Below the pieces are notes generated by a model. The model ran no database searches. It had not been told where the DNA came from and saw only the letters and a list, made by a program, of their open reading frames with translations. Positions 17,818 through 26,985 of a DNA stretch of 64,000 nucleotides are shown one piece after another. Numbering within the stretch: position 1 is the first letter of the stretch; each line of letters begins with the position of its first letter. The position numbers and the translations under genes are program-made. Source of the stretch: Blautia wexlerae DSM 19850 (GTDB lineage: Bacteria > Bacillota > Clostridia > Lachnospirales > Lachnospiraceae); contig NZ_CP102267.1 of assembly GCF_025148125.1 (NCBI RefSeq), positions 2,986,501-3,050,500 of the forward strand, in the 5' to 3' direction.

Positions 17818-19131
17818 TTATTTTATAAGTTTTGGACTAAGCATAACATCATCAGGTGCGATTGCCTTTAATCCTAATGCTTTGTGCAGTTTGTTGTCCA
17901 AGAGTAAAAGAGAGAGTTCATATGGGCTATGTCCATTAAGACTGTCTCTTTTTTCGTTGTTTATGTGATTCATCATAAGTCTGACTTTCTCGTCATTTAA
18001 ATCAGCGAATGAACTCCCTTTCGGACGGATGTAGCGGATATACTCGTGGTTCTTTTCGCAGGCACCTTTTTGCCAAAAGCTGTATGGATCACAGTAAAAG
18101 ACCGTCGTGCTTTTACTTCCGTCACAGAATTTCTCCATCTCTTCACGAGCTGAGAATTCTGAACCTCCATCCGTGAGGATCACCGGAAAAAGCTTTTTGA
18201 ATGCATCCTGTCCTAACACTGTTTCAAGCCATACAAAGACCTCTAACACGCATTCCTGGTCTTGATATTCCAACAGGAACATAAGCATAAGATTGCAGTT
18301 GCGGAATGTAAAGGTCAAGAGGGCGCAGCTTTCGCCTTTCATTCCTTCCACGCAGTCCATTTCCACAACATTTATATCTGGATGATCTTTCATATAATTC
18401 TGGAAATTTTCGTAGTTATGACCTTGACGATAAGAACGATCTTTTGCACTGGTCTGTGTAGGTTTCTTGCGTTTCTTATAACGTACAGAACGTCTTAAGT
18501 CACCATTGCGGACATCGAATACACAATCATTGATGTAGGAGTAAAGTGTTCTTCTGGAGCAACCCAATTCTTCTGCATGAGTAGCATAAATATGACCGAT
18601 GGACTGATGCTTCTCCTTGATCAATGGAACCAATAAATCATTCATGGATTGAATGCTTTCCGGAGTCTGGTTAATGCCGACTCTGCAATCGACTAGCACG
18701 CTACGGTACTCATCATGGGCATATTTGGATGAATAAAACTTTCTGGGCATAAGACAATGGGTCTTTTTACCACAGCCATTACATACGTAGGGAGGTTTAT
18801 TCAGTTTCTCACATTCAGCTGTCTCATATGCGGGACATATATCAGTGCAGCGAAAGGATGGTTTTCTGCAAAGCTTACAATGAATGCCACACATCTTATC
18901 ACACAAGCATGTCACCTTACAGTTCTTGCGATGAATACATGGCGGGTGAGTGTAACCTGAATCCGGACGTTCTTTTGTATGTGCGTGGAGACGTACTTCC
19001 TTTGATATGGTAGATGGATTTTTACCAATAATCCGTCCAATTTCAGTGAAGCTTTTATTCTCAGTAAGACCTTTCTCGATATCAACACGCTGTTCAAATG
19101 TTAAATGTTTCTGATTGCCTTTATTTTTCAT
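17818..19131 (-). CDS. IS30-family transposase
   Basis: The protein has 437 residues from the start at 19131 (GGAG upstream). The N-terminal helix-turn-helix is HLTFEQRVDIEKG...IGKNPSTISKEV. It is followed by a cysteine-rich segment (CIHRKNC, CLCDKMC, CKLC, CNGCGKKTHC) seen in the larger IS30 members. The DDE catalytic core is recognisable: D in VVEMDCVEG, D in ILTDGGSEF, and E in GACEKNHEYIR within the IS30 signature. It appears intact. It catalyses transposition through a circular intermediate in the family; activity here is not shown. Confidence 0.93.
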   Translation of the reverse strand: MKNKGNQKHLTFEQRVDIEKGLTENKSFTEIGRIIGKNPSTISKEVRLHAHTKERPDSGYTHPPCIHRKNCKVTCLCDKMCGIHCKLCRKPSFRCTDICPAYETAECEKLNKPPYVCNGCGKKTHCLMPRKFYSSKYAHDEYRSVLVDCRVGINQTPESIQSMNDLLVPLIKEKHQSIGHIYATHAEELGCSRRTLYSYINDCVFDVRNGDLRRSVRYKKRKKPTQTSAKDRSYRQGHNYENFQNYMKDHPDINVVEMDCVEGMKGESCALLTFTFRNCNLMLMFLLEYQDQECVLEVFVWLETVLGQDAFKKLFPVILTDGGSEFSAREEMEKFCDGSKSTTVFYCDPYSFWQKGACEKNHEYIRYIRPKGSSFADLNDEKVRLMMNHINNEKRDSLNGHSPYELSLLLLDNKLHKALGLKAIAPDDVMLSPKLIK

Positions 19132-19273
19132 AATTATCTCCAATCTGCACAGGCAGGCAATCAGCTGCAAGTACATTATACGGAGTAATGATTATCAAAG
19201 ACAATATGGCAAATATGTGTGCAAAAGTAACTTCGACCTATATGGAATTTACTCTTGCATTTGGTCCAAAACC

Positions 19274-19301
19274 GGAATTTAGTTTTTCATTTAAGTAATA
19301 T
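19274..19301 (-). repeat. Right terminal inverted repeat of the IS30 element
   Basis: Perfect 28-bp inverse copy of 17573-17600. Only 21 bp separate it from the start codon of the IS110 recombinase. Confidence 0.8.
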
Positions 19302-19322
19302 TTTTTAAGGAGTGATAAATTT

Positions 19323-20534
19323 ATGAACGCAGTAGGTATCGATGTTTCAAAAGGTAAAAGTATGGTTACAATTCTGAGACCATTTGGGGAGATTGTATCC
19401 TCTCCTTTTGAGATTAAGCACACATCCAGTGATATCCATTCACTTATTAAACTTATTCATTCTATCGAAGGTGAATCCCGGGTTGTAATGGAACATACCG
19501 GCCGCTACTACGAAGCACTTGCTCACCAGCTTTCAGCAGCAGATCTCTTTGTCAGTGCTGTTAATCCCAAGTTGGTCAAAGATTTTAATAACGATTCTCT
19601 TCGCAAAATCAAGTCCGACAAAGCTGATTCTGTCAAGATTGCCTGCTACGCTCTTGACAAATGGCAAAGTCTTGAACCGTATAGTATTACAAATGAATTA
19701 CGCGCTCAGCTAAAGGTCATGAATCGTCAGTTCCATTTCTATGTGAAACAAAAAACGGCTATGAAAAATAATCTTATTGGCCTCATTGACCAGACCTATC
19801 CAAATGCAAATACTTATTTCAATAGTCCCACCCGCAGTGATGGTTCCCAGAAATGGGTTGATTTTGTCTCTACATACTGGCATGTAGATTGCATTCGTAA
19901 AATGTCTCTAAACGCTTTTGTTGAACATTATCAGAACTGGTGCAAGCGCAAAAAATATGCCTTCAATAAATCAAAAGCGGAAGAAATTTACACCAAAACA
20001 AAGGAACTTGTTCCAGTATTTCCTAAGAATGAAATAACCAAACATATCATCAGACAAGCTATCGATCAGCTCAACAGTACTTCCGTTACTGTCGAAACAA
20101 TACGCACTCTCATGAACGAGACTGCCTCAAAGCTTCCTGAATACTCAATTGTCATGCAGTTTAAAGGGATTGGTCCATCTCTCGGTCCACAGCTTATGGC
20201 TGAGATCGGTGATGTAACCAGATTCACGCATAAAGGAGCCCTTGCTGCATTCGCCGGAGTTGATCCTGGGGTAAACGAATCTGGTTCCTATACACAAAAA
20301 AGCGTCCCAACATCCAAACGTGGATCTTCAAATTTAAGAAAGACTCTTTTTCAAGTAATGGATGTTCTTATCAAAACCATGCCTCAGGATGATCCTGTAT
20401 ATCAATTCATGGACAGAAAACGCACCCAGGGTAAGCCTTACTATGTTTATATGACTGCAGGTGCTAATAAATTTCTCAGAATATACTATGGACGAGTGAA
20501 AGAATATCTTTCTGTTCTTCCTGATCCAAGCTAA
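19323..20534 (+). CDS. IS110-family DEDD recombinase (transposase)
   Basis: The protein has 403 residues. The N-terminal RuvC-like DEDD domain shows D7 in GIDVSKGKS, E57 in VMEHTGRYY, and D99/D102 in KSDKADS. The C-terminal Tnp_20 domain carries GIGPSLGPQLMAEIGD and the serine-rich SKRGSSNLRK motif that holds the catalytic serine in this family. IS110 enzymes are guided by a bridge RNA encoded in a non-coding end. AAGGAGTGA lies 9 nt before the ATG. The IS30 right end is only 21 bp upstream, so any upstream non-coding end has been cut away or was never there. The reading frame is intact. Confidence 0.92.
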   Translation: MNAVGIDVSKGKSMVTILRPFGEIVSSPFEIKHTSSDIHSLIKLIHSIEGESRVVMEHTGRYYEALAHQLSAADLFVSAVNPKLVKDFNNDSLRKIKSDKADSVKIACYALDKWQSLEPYSITNELRAQLKVMNRQFHFYVKQKTAMKNNLIGLIDQTYPNANTYFNSPTRSDGSQKWVDFVSTYWHVDCIRKMSLNAFVEHYQNWCKRKKYAFNKSKAEEIYTKTKELVPVFPKNEITKHIIRQAIDQLNSTSVTVETIRTLMNETASKLPEYSIVMQFKGIGPSLGPQLMAEIGDVTRFTHKGALAAFAGVDPGVNESGSYTQKSVPTSKRGSSNLRKTLFQVMDVLIKTMPQDDPVYQFMDRKRTQGKPYYVYMTAGANKFLRIYYGRVKEYLSVLPDPS

Positions 20535-20552
20535 TTCAAAACTTTTACTTTC

Positions 20553-20590
20553 AGGCCAGCACTGGTTGTGGTGGCCTTATTTTAATGCCT
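20553..20590 (+). terminator. Hairpin after the IS110 gene
   Basis: AGGCCAGCAC and GTGGTGGCCT pair with one mismatch around a TGGTT loop, followed by TATTTTAAT. It lies 18 nt past the stop. It may be a terminator or part of a bridge RNA in the right end. Confidence 0.55.
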
Positions 20591-20720
20591 AATTTTTAAC
20601 CTGTAAAGTTTTTTAACTTTCTTCAATTTTAGTATTGACTTTTTATTTGCAGGCTAAAGCTCACTAAAGTATCACTAAAGTAACGAGAATGCGACGCGCA
20701 ATTATTCAAAAAATTATATC

Positions 20721-20859
20721 GTTACTGTTCACTCCATTCTCAGTAACGTAGCCAAAATTCCAGATTGCCTGCGGCAATGGAATTTTGGCTTGTATGTCTC
20801 GGGATTTTGGCATATTCATGCCAAAACACCTCGCGGGATAGTGGTGTGTGAACAGTAAC
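20721..20859 (+). repeat. Dispersed palindromic repeat family 1, copy A
   Basis: This 139-bp element has perfect 12-bp terminal inverted repeats GTTACTGTTCAC / GTGAACAGTAAC. Inside are two hairpins: GCCAAAATTCC...GGAATTTTGGC with an inner ATTGCC/GGCAAT, and TTTTGGCAT-ATTC-ATGCCAAAA. It is nearly identical to 54714-54855. It has no coding capacity and resembles a MITE. It lies between the IS110 element and the trpS promoter; the stretch 20591-20720 holds nothing else recognisable. Confidence 0.85.
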
Positions 20860-20898
20860 AACAGTAACATTATATCCTCATTTATTCCCCCAAAATCA

Positions 20899-20927
20899 TT
20901 GACGGTAACATCCGCAGGCTTTATAAT
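20899..20927 (+). promoter_or_regulatory. trpS promoter
   Basis: TTGACG (20899-20904) and TATAAT (20922-20927) are 17 nt apart. The leader of about 57 nt contains a small hairpin (TTTCCAGA/TCTGGAAA, 20943-20963), too short for a T-box. Confidence 0.8.
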
Positions 20928-20990
20928 AGGGATAACTGAGAATTTCCAGAAACTCTCTGGAAAATCGAAATTTACTTTTAGGAGAGCAAA

Positions 20991-22052
20991 ATGAGCAAAA
21001 TTATTTTAACCGGTGACCGCCCAACAGGCCGCCTTCATGTTGGACATTATGTTGGTTCATTATCCGAGCGTGTTCGTTTACAGAACTCCGGCTTATATGA
21101 TGAAATTTATATTATGATCGCAGATGCACAGGCATTAACAGATAACGCTGAACACCCTGAAAAAGTTCGCCAGAACATCCTTCAGGTCGCCCTGGATTAT
21201 CTTGCATGCGGCATTGATCCTGAGAAATCCACTATCTTTATCCAGTCCATGGTTCCGGAGCTTACAGAGCTTACTTTCTATTATATGAACCTTGTTACTG
21301 TGGCACGTGTACAGCGTAATCCTACAGTTAAATCTGAAATCCAGATGCGTAATTTTGAGACAAGCATCCCTGTTGGATTCTTCTGCTATCCAATCAGCCA
21401 GGCTGCAGATATCACTGCATTCCGCGCTACTACTGTTCCGGTTGGCGAAGATCAGCTTCCAATGCTCGAGCAGTGCAAGGAGATCGTCCACAAATTTAAT
21501 ACTGTTTATGGTGAAACTCTGACAGAGCCTGAGATTATTCTGCCATCCAATAAAGCATGCTTACGTCTGCCAGGTATTGACGGAAAAGCAAAAATGAGCA
21601 AATCTCTCGGAAACTGCATCTACCTTTCAGATGAAGAAGCTGATGTTAAGAAGAAGGTTATGTCCATGTTCACAGACCCAAATCATCTTCGTGTGGAAGA
21701 TCCGGGACGTGTGGAAGGAAACCCTGTATTTATTTATCTGGATGCATTCTGTAAACCGGAATATTTCGCAGAGTTCCTGCCTGAATATCAGAATCTGGAT
21801 GAACTGAAAGCTCATTATACACGCGGCGGTCTGGGTGATGTCAAGGTTAAGAAATTCCTGAATAAAGTACTCCAGGCAGAGCTTTCTCCAATCCGCGAGA
21901 GACGTAAATACTGGGAGCAGCATCTTGATGATGTATATGATATCCTCAAAGAGGGAAGCAGGATTGCTGAAGCAAAAGCTGCACAGACACTTCATGATGT
22001 TCGTTCGGCAATGCAGATCAACTACTTTGATGATAACAGCTTAATCAAATAA
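20991..22052 (+). CDS. trpS: Tryptophanyl-tRNA synthetase
   Basis: The protein has 353 residues, in the normal range. It is a class I synthetase that charges tRNA-Trp. The HIGH-equivalent is HVGHYVG (residues 17-23), preceded by [12 protein letters not shown], and the KMSKS loop is [10 protein letters not shown]. It is monocistronic with its own promoter; AGGAG lies 6 nt before the ATG and a hairpin follows the stop by 93 nt. Nothing is unusual in the coding sequence. The upstream IS cluster and palindromic repeat end just before its promoter. Confidence 0.97.
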   Translation: MSKIILTGDRPTGRLHVGHYVGSLSERVRLQNSGLYDEIYIMIADAQALTDNAEHPEKVRQNILQVALDYLACGIDPEKSTIFIQSMVPELTELTFYYMNLVTVARVQRNPTVKSEIQMRNFETSIPVGFFCYPISQAADITAFRATTVPVGEDQLPMLEQCKEIVHKFNTVYGETLTEPEIILPSNKACLRLPGIDGKAKMSKSLGNCIYLSDEEADVKKKVMSMFTDPNHLRVEDPGRVEGNPVFIYLDAFCKPEYFAEFLPEYQNLDELKAHYTRGGLGDVKVKKFLNKVLQAELSPIRERRKYWEQHLDDVYDILKEGSRIAEAKAAQTLHDVRSAMQINYFDDNSLIK

Positions 22053-22145
22053 TTATATGCCGGTGGCTACAGCGACCGACAACAATGCGTAAATAAGAAA
22101 TTCAAACGCAAGATTGTTCAAAAAACAACTTATTGACACATCAAA

Positions 22146-22190
22146 ACAGGTTCAGGCAAAAGCATTCTGCTCACGTCTGAACCTGTTCTG
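22146..22190 (+). terminator. Hairpin after trpS
   Basis: ACAGGTTCAG and CTGAACCTGT form a perfect 10-bp stem, followed by TCTGTTATTTC on the plus strand. It sits between the convergent trpS and GH112 genes and may serve both, but the T-run favours trpS. Confidence 0.6.
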
Positions 22191-22250
22191 TTATTTCTTC
22201 ACTGACTTTCTTTTCAATCTATTTTACAGATAAAATCTATCCGATATCTT

Positions 22251-24407
22251 TCATATCTGATACCATTTGATCTCATTTGCCTCCATATGTAACCGGAAAC
22301 TGCTTCTATCACCTCTGTAAACTACTGTATCCTGTGGTTCGTAAGTGTTGTTGACTACGCAGTATTTTCCATTTTTTACGTAAGCATGTACTTCTACATT
22401 GTAGTTGGTTGAATACCAGCAGTGAAGTTCTTCCTCTGCGGATGCTGACCAAAGGACTGCACGATAAAGCACGCGGCTGTTCTTGAAGCTGTATGGAAGT
22501 CCGCTGATATAAACGCCTCTTCCTTTACCGAAAGTCTTTACAGCCATCTGCACTTCCTGGTCTTTCTGGATTAAGATTTCTGTTTCCGGTAAGGCATAAA
22601 TGTTCTTCTTACCTTCACCGAAATCAATCTCGCCTTCTGCATCTTTAAGGATGAAATGATCTCTGTGTTCTTCCCAGTTATATTTATCTGTATTCAGGTT
22701 AAATCCATGTTCTTCTTCTACTCCAAGTACATCATCTAACTGAATGAATCTGCCCTGCCACTGATGTGCTGCCGGTTCTCCTACACCGATAAATCCACCG
22801 CCATTATATACAAATTCTCTGACTGCTGTGATGATTGTTTCGTCGATCCAGTTCTCGCCGCCTGACTGTGCAGTGTCCGCATCTCCCACATTGATCACTA
22901 CGTCAAATTTCTTCAGAAGATCTTTGTCTGCTTTGATATCGTCAAAGCTGATAAATGATACATCAAACGGTGCGCCGCTTAATGCTTCGATAATTCCGAA
23001 ATAAGAATAATTCTGCTTGTAATAGATGGCGTGATGTACCATATGGTTACCCCATGAGCGCATCTTTCCCCAACAGTTCAGGACTGCTACCCGTTTTACG
23101 CAATAAGGAGTCGTTCCCTGAATGTTATCATATAAAGTGCGGAACTCTTCGCAGACTTCTTTGATATACTGTACAAAATCCGGGAATTCCAGGGCAAGTT
23201 TCAGATATCCGCCGTATCCGATTCTCTGGATCGGGCTTCGAAGGATTGCTCTTCTTGCTGTTACCCAGTTCACTTTTGCCTCCTTTACAGGATCGCCGCC
23301 TTCATGGAACGTATCCGGGAAAAAGTATGGCAAAAATCGTCCTTCTGTATATTTTACATTCTTAATATCACTGAACAGACGCAGAGTCGCACCATTTCCA
23401 ACACTTCCAACTACAGCATCCAGTCCGATAGATGCAAATTCGTCCATAAACGGTTCCATGCCAATCCAGTGATCTCCCATGAACATCATGGCCTCTTTTC
23501 CGTATTCATGTACGATATCTACCATCTCTTTGGCAAGCTTTGCAACTTCGCGTCTCTGAAATGCCTGGAAATCTTTGAATTCTTTTGAGGGAATCCGATA
23601 GGTATTGTTCATGTATCCCTGGTCAATGATATATTCCGGTCTGAAAGGATAGCCCACTTCTTTCTCAAACTGCTCCAGAATATATGGGCTGACTGAAGCT
23701 GAATAGCCAAACCAGTCTACATATTTCTCTCTTGCAAGTTCATCAAATATAAGAGTAAACTGATGGAAAAATGTAGTGAAGCGCACAACATCCACATACT
23801 CATGAGTATCCAGGAATCTGCGCAGACGTTCCAGGGAATGAGCTTTTGTTTTTGGCTGACGCACATCAAATGTAATCTGCGGTTCTACGTCTTTCCAGTC
23901 ATTTACTACTGCATTGTACATATGTACAGGATCCCACATAATATATGCCAGGAAACTTACAGTATATTCATGGAAGCGTTTCGCAGATAAGATCACTACA
24001 TTTCCTGTCTCTTCTTCATATGACCACTGATCTGTCGGTACCGGCTCTCCTGTGGTACGATCCATTACTTCCCACCATCTGCGGATATCATCTCTTGTGT
24101 TGACTGCAAGCATATCCGGATAGAGGTGATCCATCAGATGAATCTCCAGTGTATCTGCAACCGCTGTATGGAAAGATGTCATAATATACATCTGCTGGAT
24201 TTCTTCCGGATGTGCTTTCGCCCACGCATTGTCCTTACGGGTTGTATAGTAGGTTGCATAAATTTTGGCACCTGTGTCTTTTAATTTCTGCGGAAATTCT
24301 GTTCCGTCACAGTCACGTATAGCATCAGCGCCCCACTCTTCTATCATTTCCAGTGTCTGTGGAACTACATCCAGGTCAGTTGGTATGGTTACACGACCTT
24401 TTCCCAT
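22251..24407 (-). CDS. GH112 1,3-beta-galactosyl-N-acetylhexosamine phosphorylase
   Basis: The protein has 718 residues, standard for GH112. It cleaves galacto-N-biose (mucin core) or lacto-N-biose (milk oligosaccharide) with phosphate, giving galactose 1-phosphate and a HexNAc. D312 in MFMGDHWIG is at the position of the family's general acid. The N-terminal TIM-barrel portion (to about 430), the central Rossmann-like part and the C-terminal beta domain are all present. Some GH112 enzymes use galactosyl-rhamnose instead; this cannot be excluded by eye. No nahK, galT or galE is adjacent. GGAGG precedes the ATG. It is divergent from an AraC regulator that may control it. Confidence 0.9.
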   Translation of the reverse strand: MGKGRVTIPTDLDVVPQTLEMIEEWGADAIRDCDGTEFPQKLKDTGAKIYATYYTTRKDNAWAKAHPEEIQQMYIMTSFHTAVADTLEIHLMDHLYPDMLAVNTRDDIRRWWEVMDRTTGEPVPTDQWSYEEETGNVVILSAKRFHEYTVSFLAYIMWDPVHMYNAVVNDWKDVEPQITFDVRQPKTKAHSLERLRRFLDTHEYVDVVRFTTFFHQFTLIFDELAREKYVDWFGYSASVSPYILEQFEKEVGYPFRPEYIIDQGYMNNTYRIPSKEFKDFQAFQRREVAKLAKEMVDIVHEYGKEAMMFMGDHWIGMEPFMDEFASIGLDAVVGSVGNGATLRLFSDIKNVKYTEGRFLPYFFPDTFHEGGDPVKEAKVNWVTARRAILRSPIQRIGYGGYLKLALEFPDFVQYIKEVCEEFRTLYDNIQGTTPYCVKRVAVLNCWGKMRSWGNHMVHHAIYYKQNYSYFGIIEALSGAPFDVSFISFDDIKADKDLLKKFDVVINVGDADTAQSGGENWIDETIITAVREFVYNGGGFIGVGEPAAHQWQGRFIQLDDVLGVEEEHGFNLNTDKYNWEEHRDHFILKDAEGEIDFGEGKKNIYALPETEILIQKDQEVQMAVKTFGKGRGVYISGLPYSFKNSRVLYRAVLWSASAEEELHCWYSTNYNVEVHAYVKNGKYCVVNNTYEPQDTVVYRGDRSSFRLHMEANEIKWYQI

Positions 24408-24554
24408 TTTCTGTTACCTCCTTCATTTTGCTGACAAGCGGATAATTACTGTCCGTTCGCTTCTGTAATCACATTATTTTCAGTCTATCTGTTTATAAAA
24501 TACTTTCTTTCAAAATTTTTTTCAATTCACTTTTTGCTTTGTTTTTTAGAAATC
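24408..24554. promoter_or_regulatory. Divergent control region between GH112 and the AraC gene
   Basis: On the minus strand TTGAAA and TATTTT about 17 nt apart (near 24495-24525) could be the GH112 promoter. An imperfect dyad AGCGGA...TCCGTTCGCT (about 24439-24467) lies between it and the ribosome site and could bind the adjacent regulator. Both are tentative. Confidence 0.35.
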
Positions 24555-24583
24555 TTGCTCTTACAAAAAAATTATGGTATTAT
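24555..24583 (+). promoter_or_regulatory. Promoter of the AraC-FliB gene pair
   Basis: TTGCTC (24555-24560) and TATTAT (24578-24583) are 17 nt apart, with TGG just before the -10 making it an extended -10. The leader to the ATG at 24800 is about 210 nt and contains no convincing gene. Confidence 0.6.
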
Positions 24584-24799
24584 AGAAAATATGTTATCAG
24601 CTATCTGAAAAGCCTTCTATTTTTTACCTTAATAACTGATGTTGATTTTATTTTTATCATTTTTTATGCACTTATTCTAATTATCCTGAAGAATCTCAGT
24701 TATATCTTTTGCGATATAAAATACTATCATTCAGAATCCGCCAACAAAATTGCTACAAATATACTCATCTGCCGTAAACAGAAGAAAGGAGAATCTGCC

Positions 24800-25639
24800 A
24801 TGAGCTCACAATCATTTCGTTTCAGCCCCGAACACCCAACAGCTCAAAATATTACACTTTTAAATACCTCTTCTTCCCGCTACGAGGGTGACTGGCCCAG
24901 TATTCCTCACTCTCATGCCTTTACAGAATTGTTCTATGTACGTGACGGTCAGGGAGATTTTCTGATCGAGGATCAGATTTTCCCAATCTCAAAGGACGAT
25001 CTGGTCATCATTAATCCACATATCAATCACACTGAAATCTCCAAAGGGAGTCCTCCTCTGAGTTATTTTACTGTAGGTGTGGATGGACTATGTTTTTCCT
25101 TTAACGGTCATAAAGAGTATCGCATTTTTAACTGTCGTGAAAAGAAAACAGATTTGTTATTTTACTTTAATTCTCTGTTTCAGGAGCTGGACAGACAGTC
25201 TGAAGGATATGAAACCATCTGCAGTCATATGCTGGATATTCTGATCCTGCAGCTTCGGCGCATTACGGATTCACCATTTGAACTGATCACCGCCCAGCAT
25301 CCAAGTAAAGAATGCGCTCATATTAAGCGTTATCTTGACTCCAATTACGGAGAAAATATTACTCTGGATCACCTCTCAGAACTCAGTCATCTTAATAAGT
25401 ATTATCTGAGTCATGAATTTACAAAATATTATGGGATTTCTCCTATCAATTATCTGAACCGGAAACGCATCGAAGTGTGCAAGGAGCTTCTGGAAAATAC
25501 TGATTACGGGATTTCAGATATTGCACATCTCACAGGATTCTCCTCTCAGAGTTATCTCTCCCAGAGCTTTCGCAAATCCTGTGGCATGACTGCAGGAACT
25601 TACCGTAAACTTAAGAAAAAAAGAAAGGATCCTATTTAA
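24800..25639 (+). CDS. AraC-family transcriptional regulator with cupin sensor domain
   Basis: The protein has 279 residues. The N-terminal half is a cupin-like sugar-sensing domain (IPHSHAFTELFYV, then GDFLIED and DDLVIINPHINH). The C-terminal 100 residues hold two helix-turn-helix motifs of the AraC type (ITLDHLSELSHLNKYYLSHEF and the FSSQSYLSQSFRKSCGMTAGTYR region). The start at 24800 is supported by AAAGGAGAA; the longer frame from 24539 has no ribosome site and overlaps the promoter. It is divergent from the GH112 gene, whose expression it probably governs. The next gene begins 4 nt after its stop. Confidence 0.9.
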   Translation: MSSQSFRFSPEHPTAQNITLLNTSSSRYEGDWPSIPHSHAFTELFYVRDGQGDFLIEDQIFPISKDDLVIINPHINHTEISKGSPPLSYFTVGVDGLCFSFNGHKEYRIFNCREKKTDLLFYFNSLFQELDRQSEGYETICSHMLDILILQLRRITDSPFELITAQHPSKECAHIKRYLDSNYGENITLDHLSELSHLNKYYLSHEFTKYYGISPINYLNRKRIEVCKELLENTDYGISDIAHLTGFSSQSYLSQSFRKSCGMTAGTYRKLKKKRKDPI

Positions 25640-25643
25640 TATC

Positions 25644-26846
25644 ATGCAATACACATTTCCAAACTACTATAAAGAATTTTCCTGCATTGCAGGAGCCTGT
25701 CCGGATACCTGCTGCGCAGGATGGCAGATCGTGATTGACGATCAGACACTGAAGAAGTACCAGCACTTTAAAGGTCCGTTCCGCAATCGCCTGCACAATG
25801 ATATTGACTGGAAACAACATGTTTTCCGCCAGTATAACAGACGCTGTGCTTTTCTCAACGAAGAGAACCTGTGTGATATCTACACAGAAGCAGGACCGGA
25901 AATGTTCTGCAGAACCTGCAGAAATTATCCTAGACATATTGAAGAATTTGAAGGTCTGCGTGAGATTTCCCTGTCGCTCTCCTGTCCGGAGGCAGCAAGG
26001 ATTTTACTTTCCCAAAAAGAAAAGGTACACTTTATCACAAAAGAAAAAAAGGCAAAAGAAGAAGTCTATGATGACTTTGATTATTTCCTGTTCACTGCAC
26101 TTATGGACACCCGTAATATGCTTATAGATATCATCCAGGACAGAGCTGTACCCATGCAGAAACGTCTGTGGAAACTTCTGGCTGCTGCACATGATTTCCA
26201 GTTATGTGTAAATAAAAATGAACTCTTTAAATGGGAAGAAATGCGAAAACGACATGAAGATTCCGGATACGGAGATAGATTTTGCAACAAAATTTACTCT
26301 CGTATAAATGCAGATAACATAGAAAACAGTTCTGCTGCATCTGCCTGCGCAAATACACCAGAACAATTATTTAAAAAAATGTGGAAAACTGTTGTCCCGG
26401 AAATGGAGGTTCTGCGCCCGGGATGGCAGGAATACTTAAAGAATTGTCTGACTCCACTGTATAATGGAAATACAGATCCGCAGTCTGACTCCGGAAATCT
26501 TTATTCCTGGCAGAAAAGTGAATTTGATTTCTCTTATCCGGACTGGCAGATTCAGGAGGAACAGCTTCTTGTTTACTGGATCTATACCTATTTCTGCGGT
26601 GCAGTTTATGATGATGAGATCTTCGCCAAGGTGAAAATGGCAGTTGTGTGCACCCTGTTCATCCATGAATTAAATGTGGGAACCTATCTGAAAAACAACC
26701 GGCAGTTTAAGCTGGATGACCAGATCCGTATCTGTTATCAGTTTTCAAGAGAACTGGAACACTCAGATCTTAACCTGAACAGATTTGAAGAATTAATGTC
26801 TGAAAAAGAGATTTTCTCCTTTGAAAATCTGCTGAAAATCTGCTGA
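25644..26846 (+). CDS. FliB-like lysine-N-methylase with cysteine cluster
   Basis: The protein has 400 residues, the normal size for the FliB family. The N-terminal cysteine cluster is clear: CIAGACPDTCCAGW, then CAFLNEENLCDIY and FCRTCRNYPR, followed by LSLSCPEAAR. This YkgJ-like core is thought to bind metal. The family name comes from flagellin lysine methylation in Salmonella. No flagellar genes are in the window, so the substrate here may be another protein. It starts 4 nt after the AraC gene and is co-transcribed with it. The C-terminal two thirds are mostly helical. Confidence 0.8.
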   Translation: MQYTFPNYYKEFSCIAGACPDTCCAGWQIVIDDQTLKKYQHFKGPFRNRLHNDIDWKQHVFRQYNRRCAFLNEENLCDIYTEAGPEMFCRTCRNYPRHIEEFEGLREISLSLSCPEAARILLSQKEKVHFITKEKKAKEEVYDDFDYFLFTALMDTRNMLIDIIQDRAVPMQKRLWKLLAAAHDFQLCVNKNELFKWEEMRKRHEDSGYGDRFCNKIYSRINADNIENSSAASACANTPEQLFKKMWKTVVPEMEVLRPGWQEYLKNCLTPLYNGNTDPQSDSGNLYSWQKSEFDFSYPDWQIQEEQLLVYWIYTYFCGAVYDDEIFAKVKMAVVCTLFIHELNVGTYLKNNRQFKLDDQIRICYQFSRELEHSDLNLNRFEELMSEKEIFSFENLLKIC

Positions 26847-26985
26847 TGCAAATAAAAAATCCAGTTATTATGAGCACTAAATCAATCGGAAGGCCTCTGA
26901 TGGTCTTCCGATTGATTTTAATAATTAATATTGTCCTCTCATTACTGTATTTTCAGCATATGCCAGAATTCTATCTGTTTTCATT

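Larger units (their letters stand above)
17573..19301 (-). mobile_element. IS30-family insertion sequence
   Basis: The element is 1729 bp and bounded by perfect 28-bp inverted repeats: the block beginning ATATTACTTAAATGAAAAAC (17573-17600) is repeated in reverse at 19274-19301. TT dinucleotides flank both ends, compatible with a 2-bp target duplication. A motif close to GACTAAATTC recurs inside the left end (near 17590, 17630, 17748, 17775), and inverted at the right end (19244-19258 and 19274-19283). The transposase fills most of the length. Bases 17601-17817 hold only these repeats. Confidence 0.75.

Noticed and set aside
20928..20990. T-box leader for trpS
   Set aside because: The leader from the predicted start to the ATG is only about 57 nt and has no T-box core sequence.
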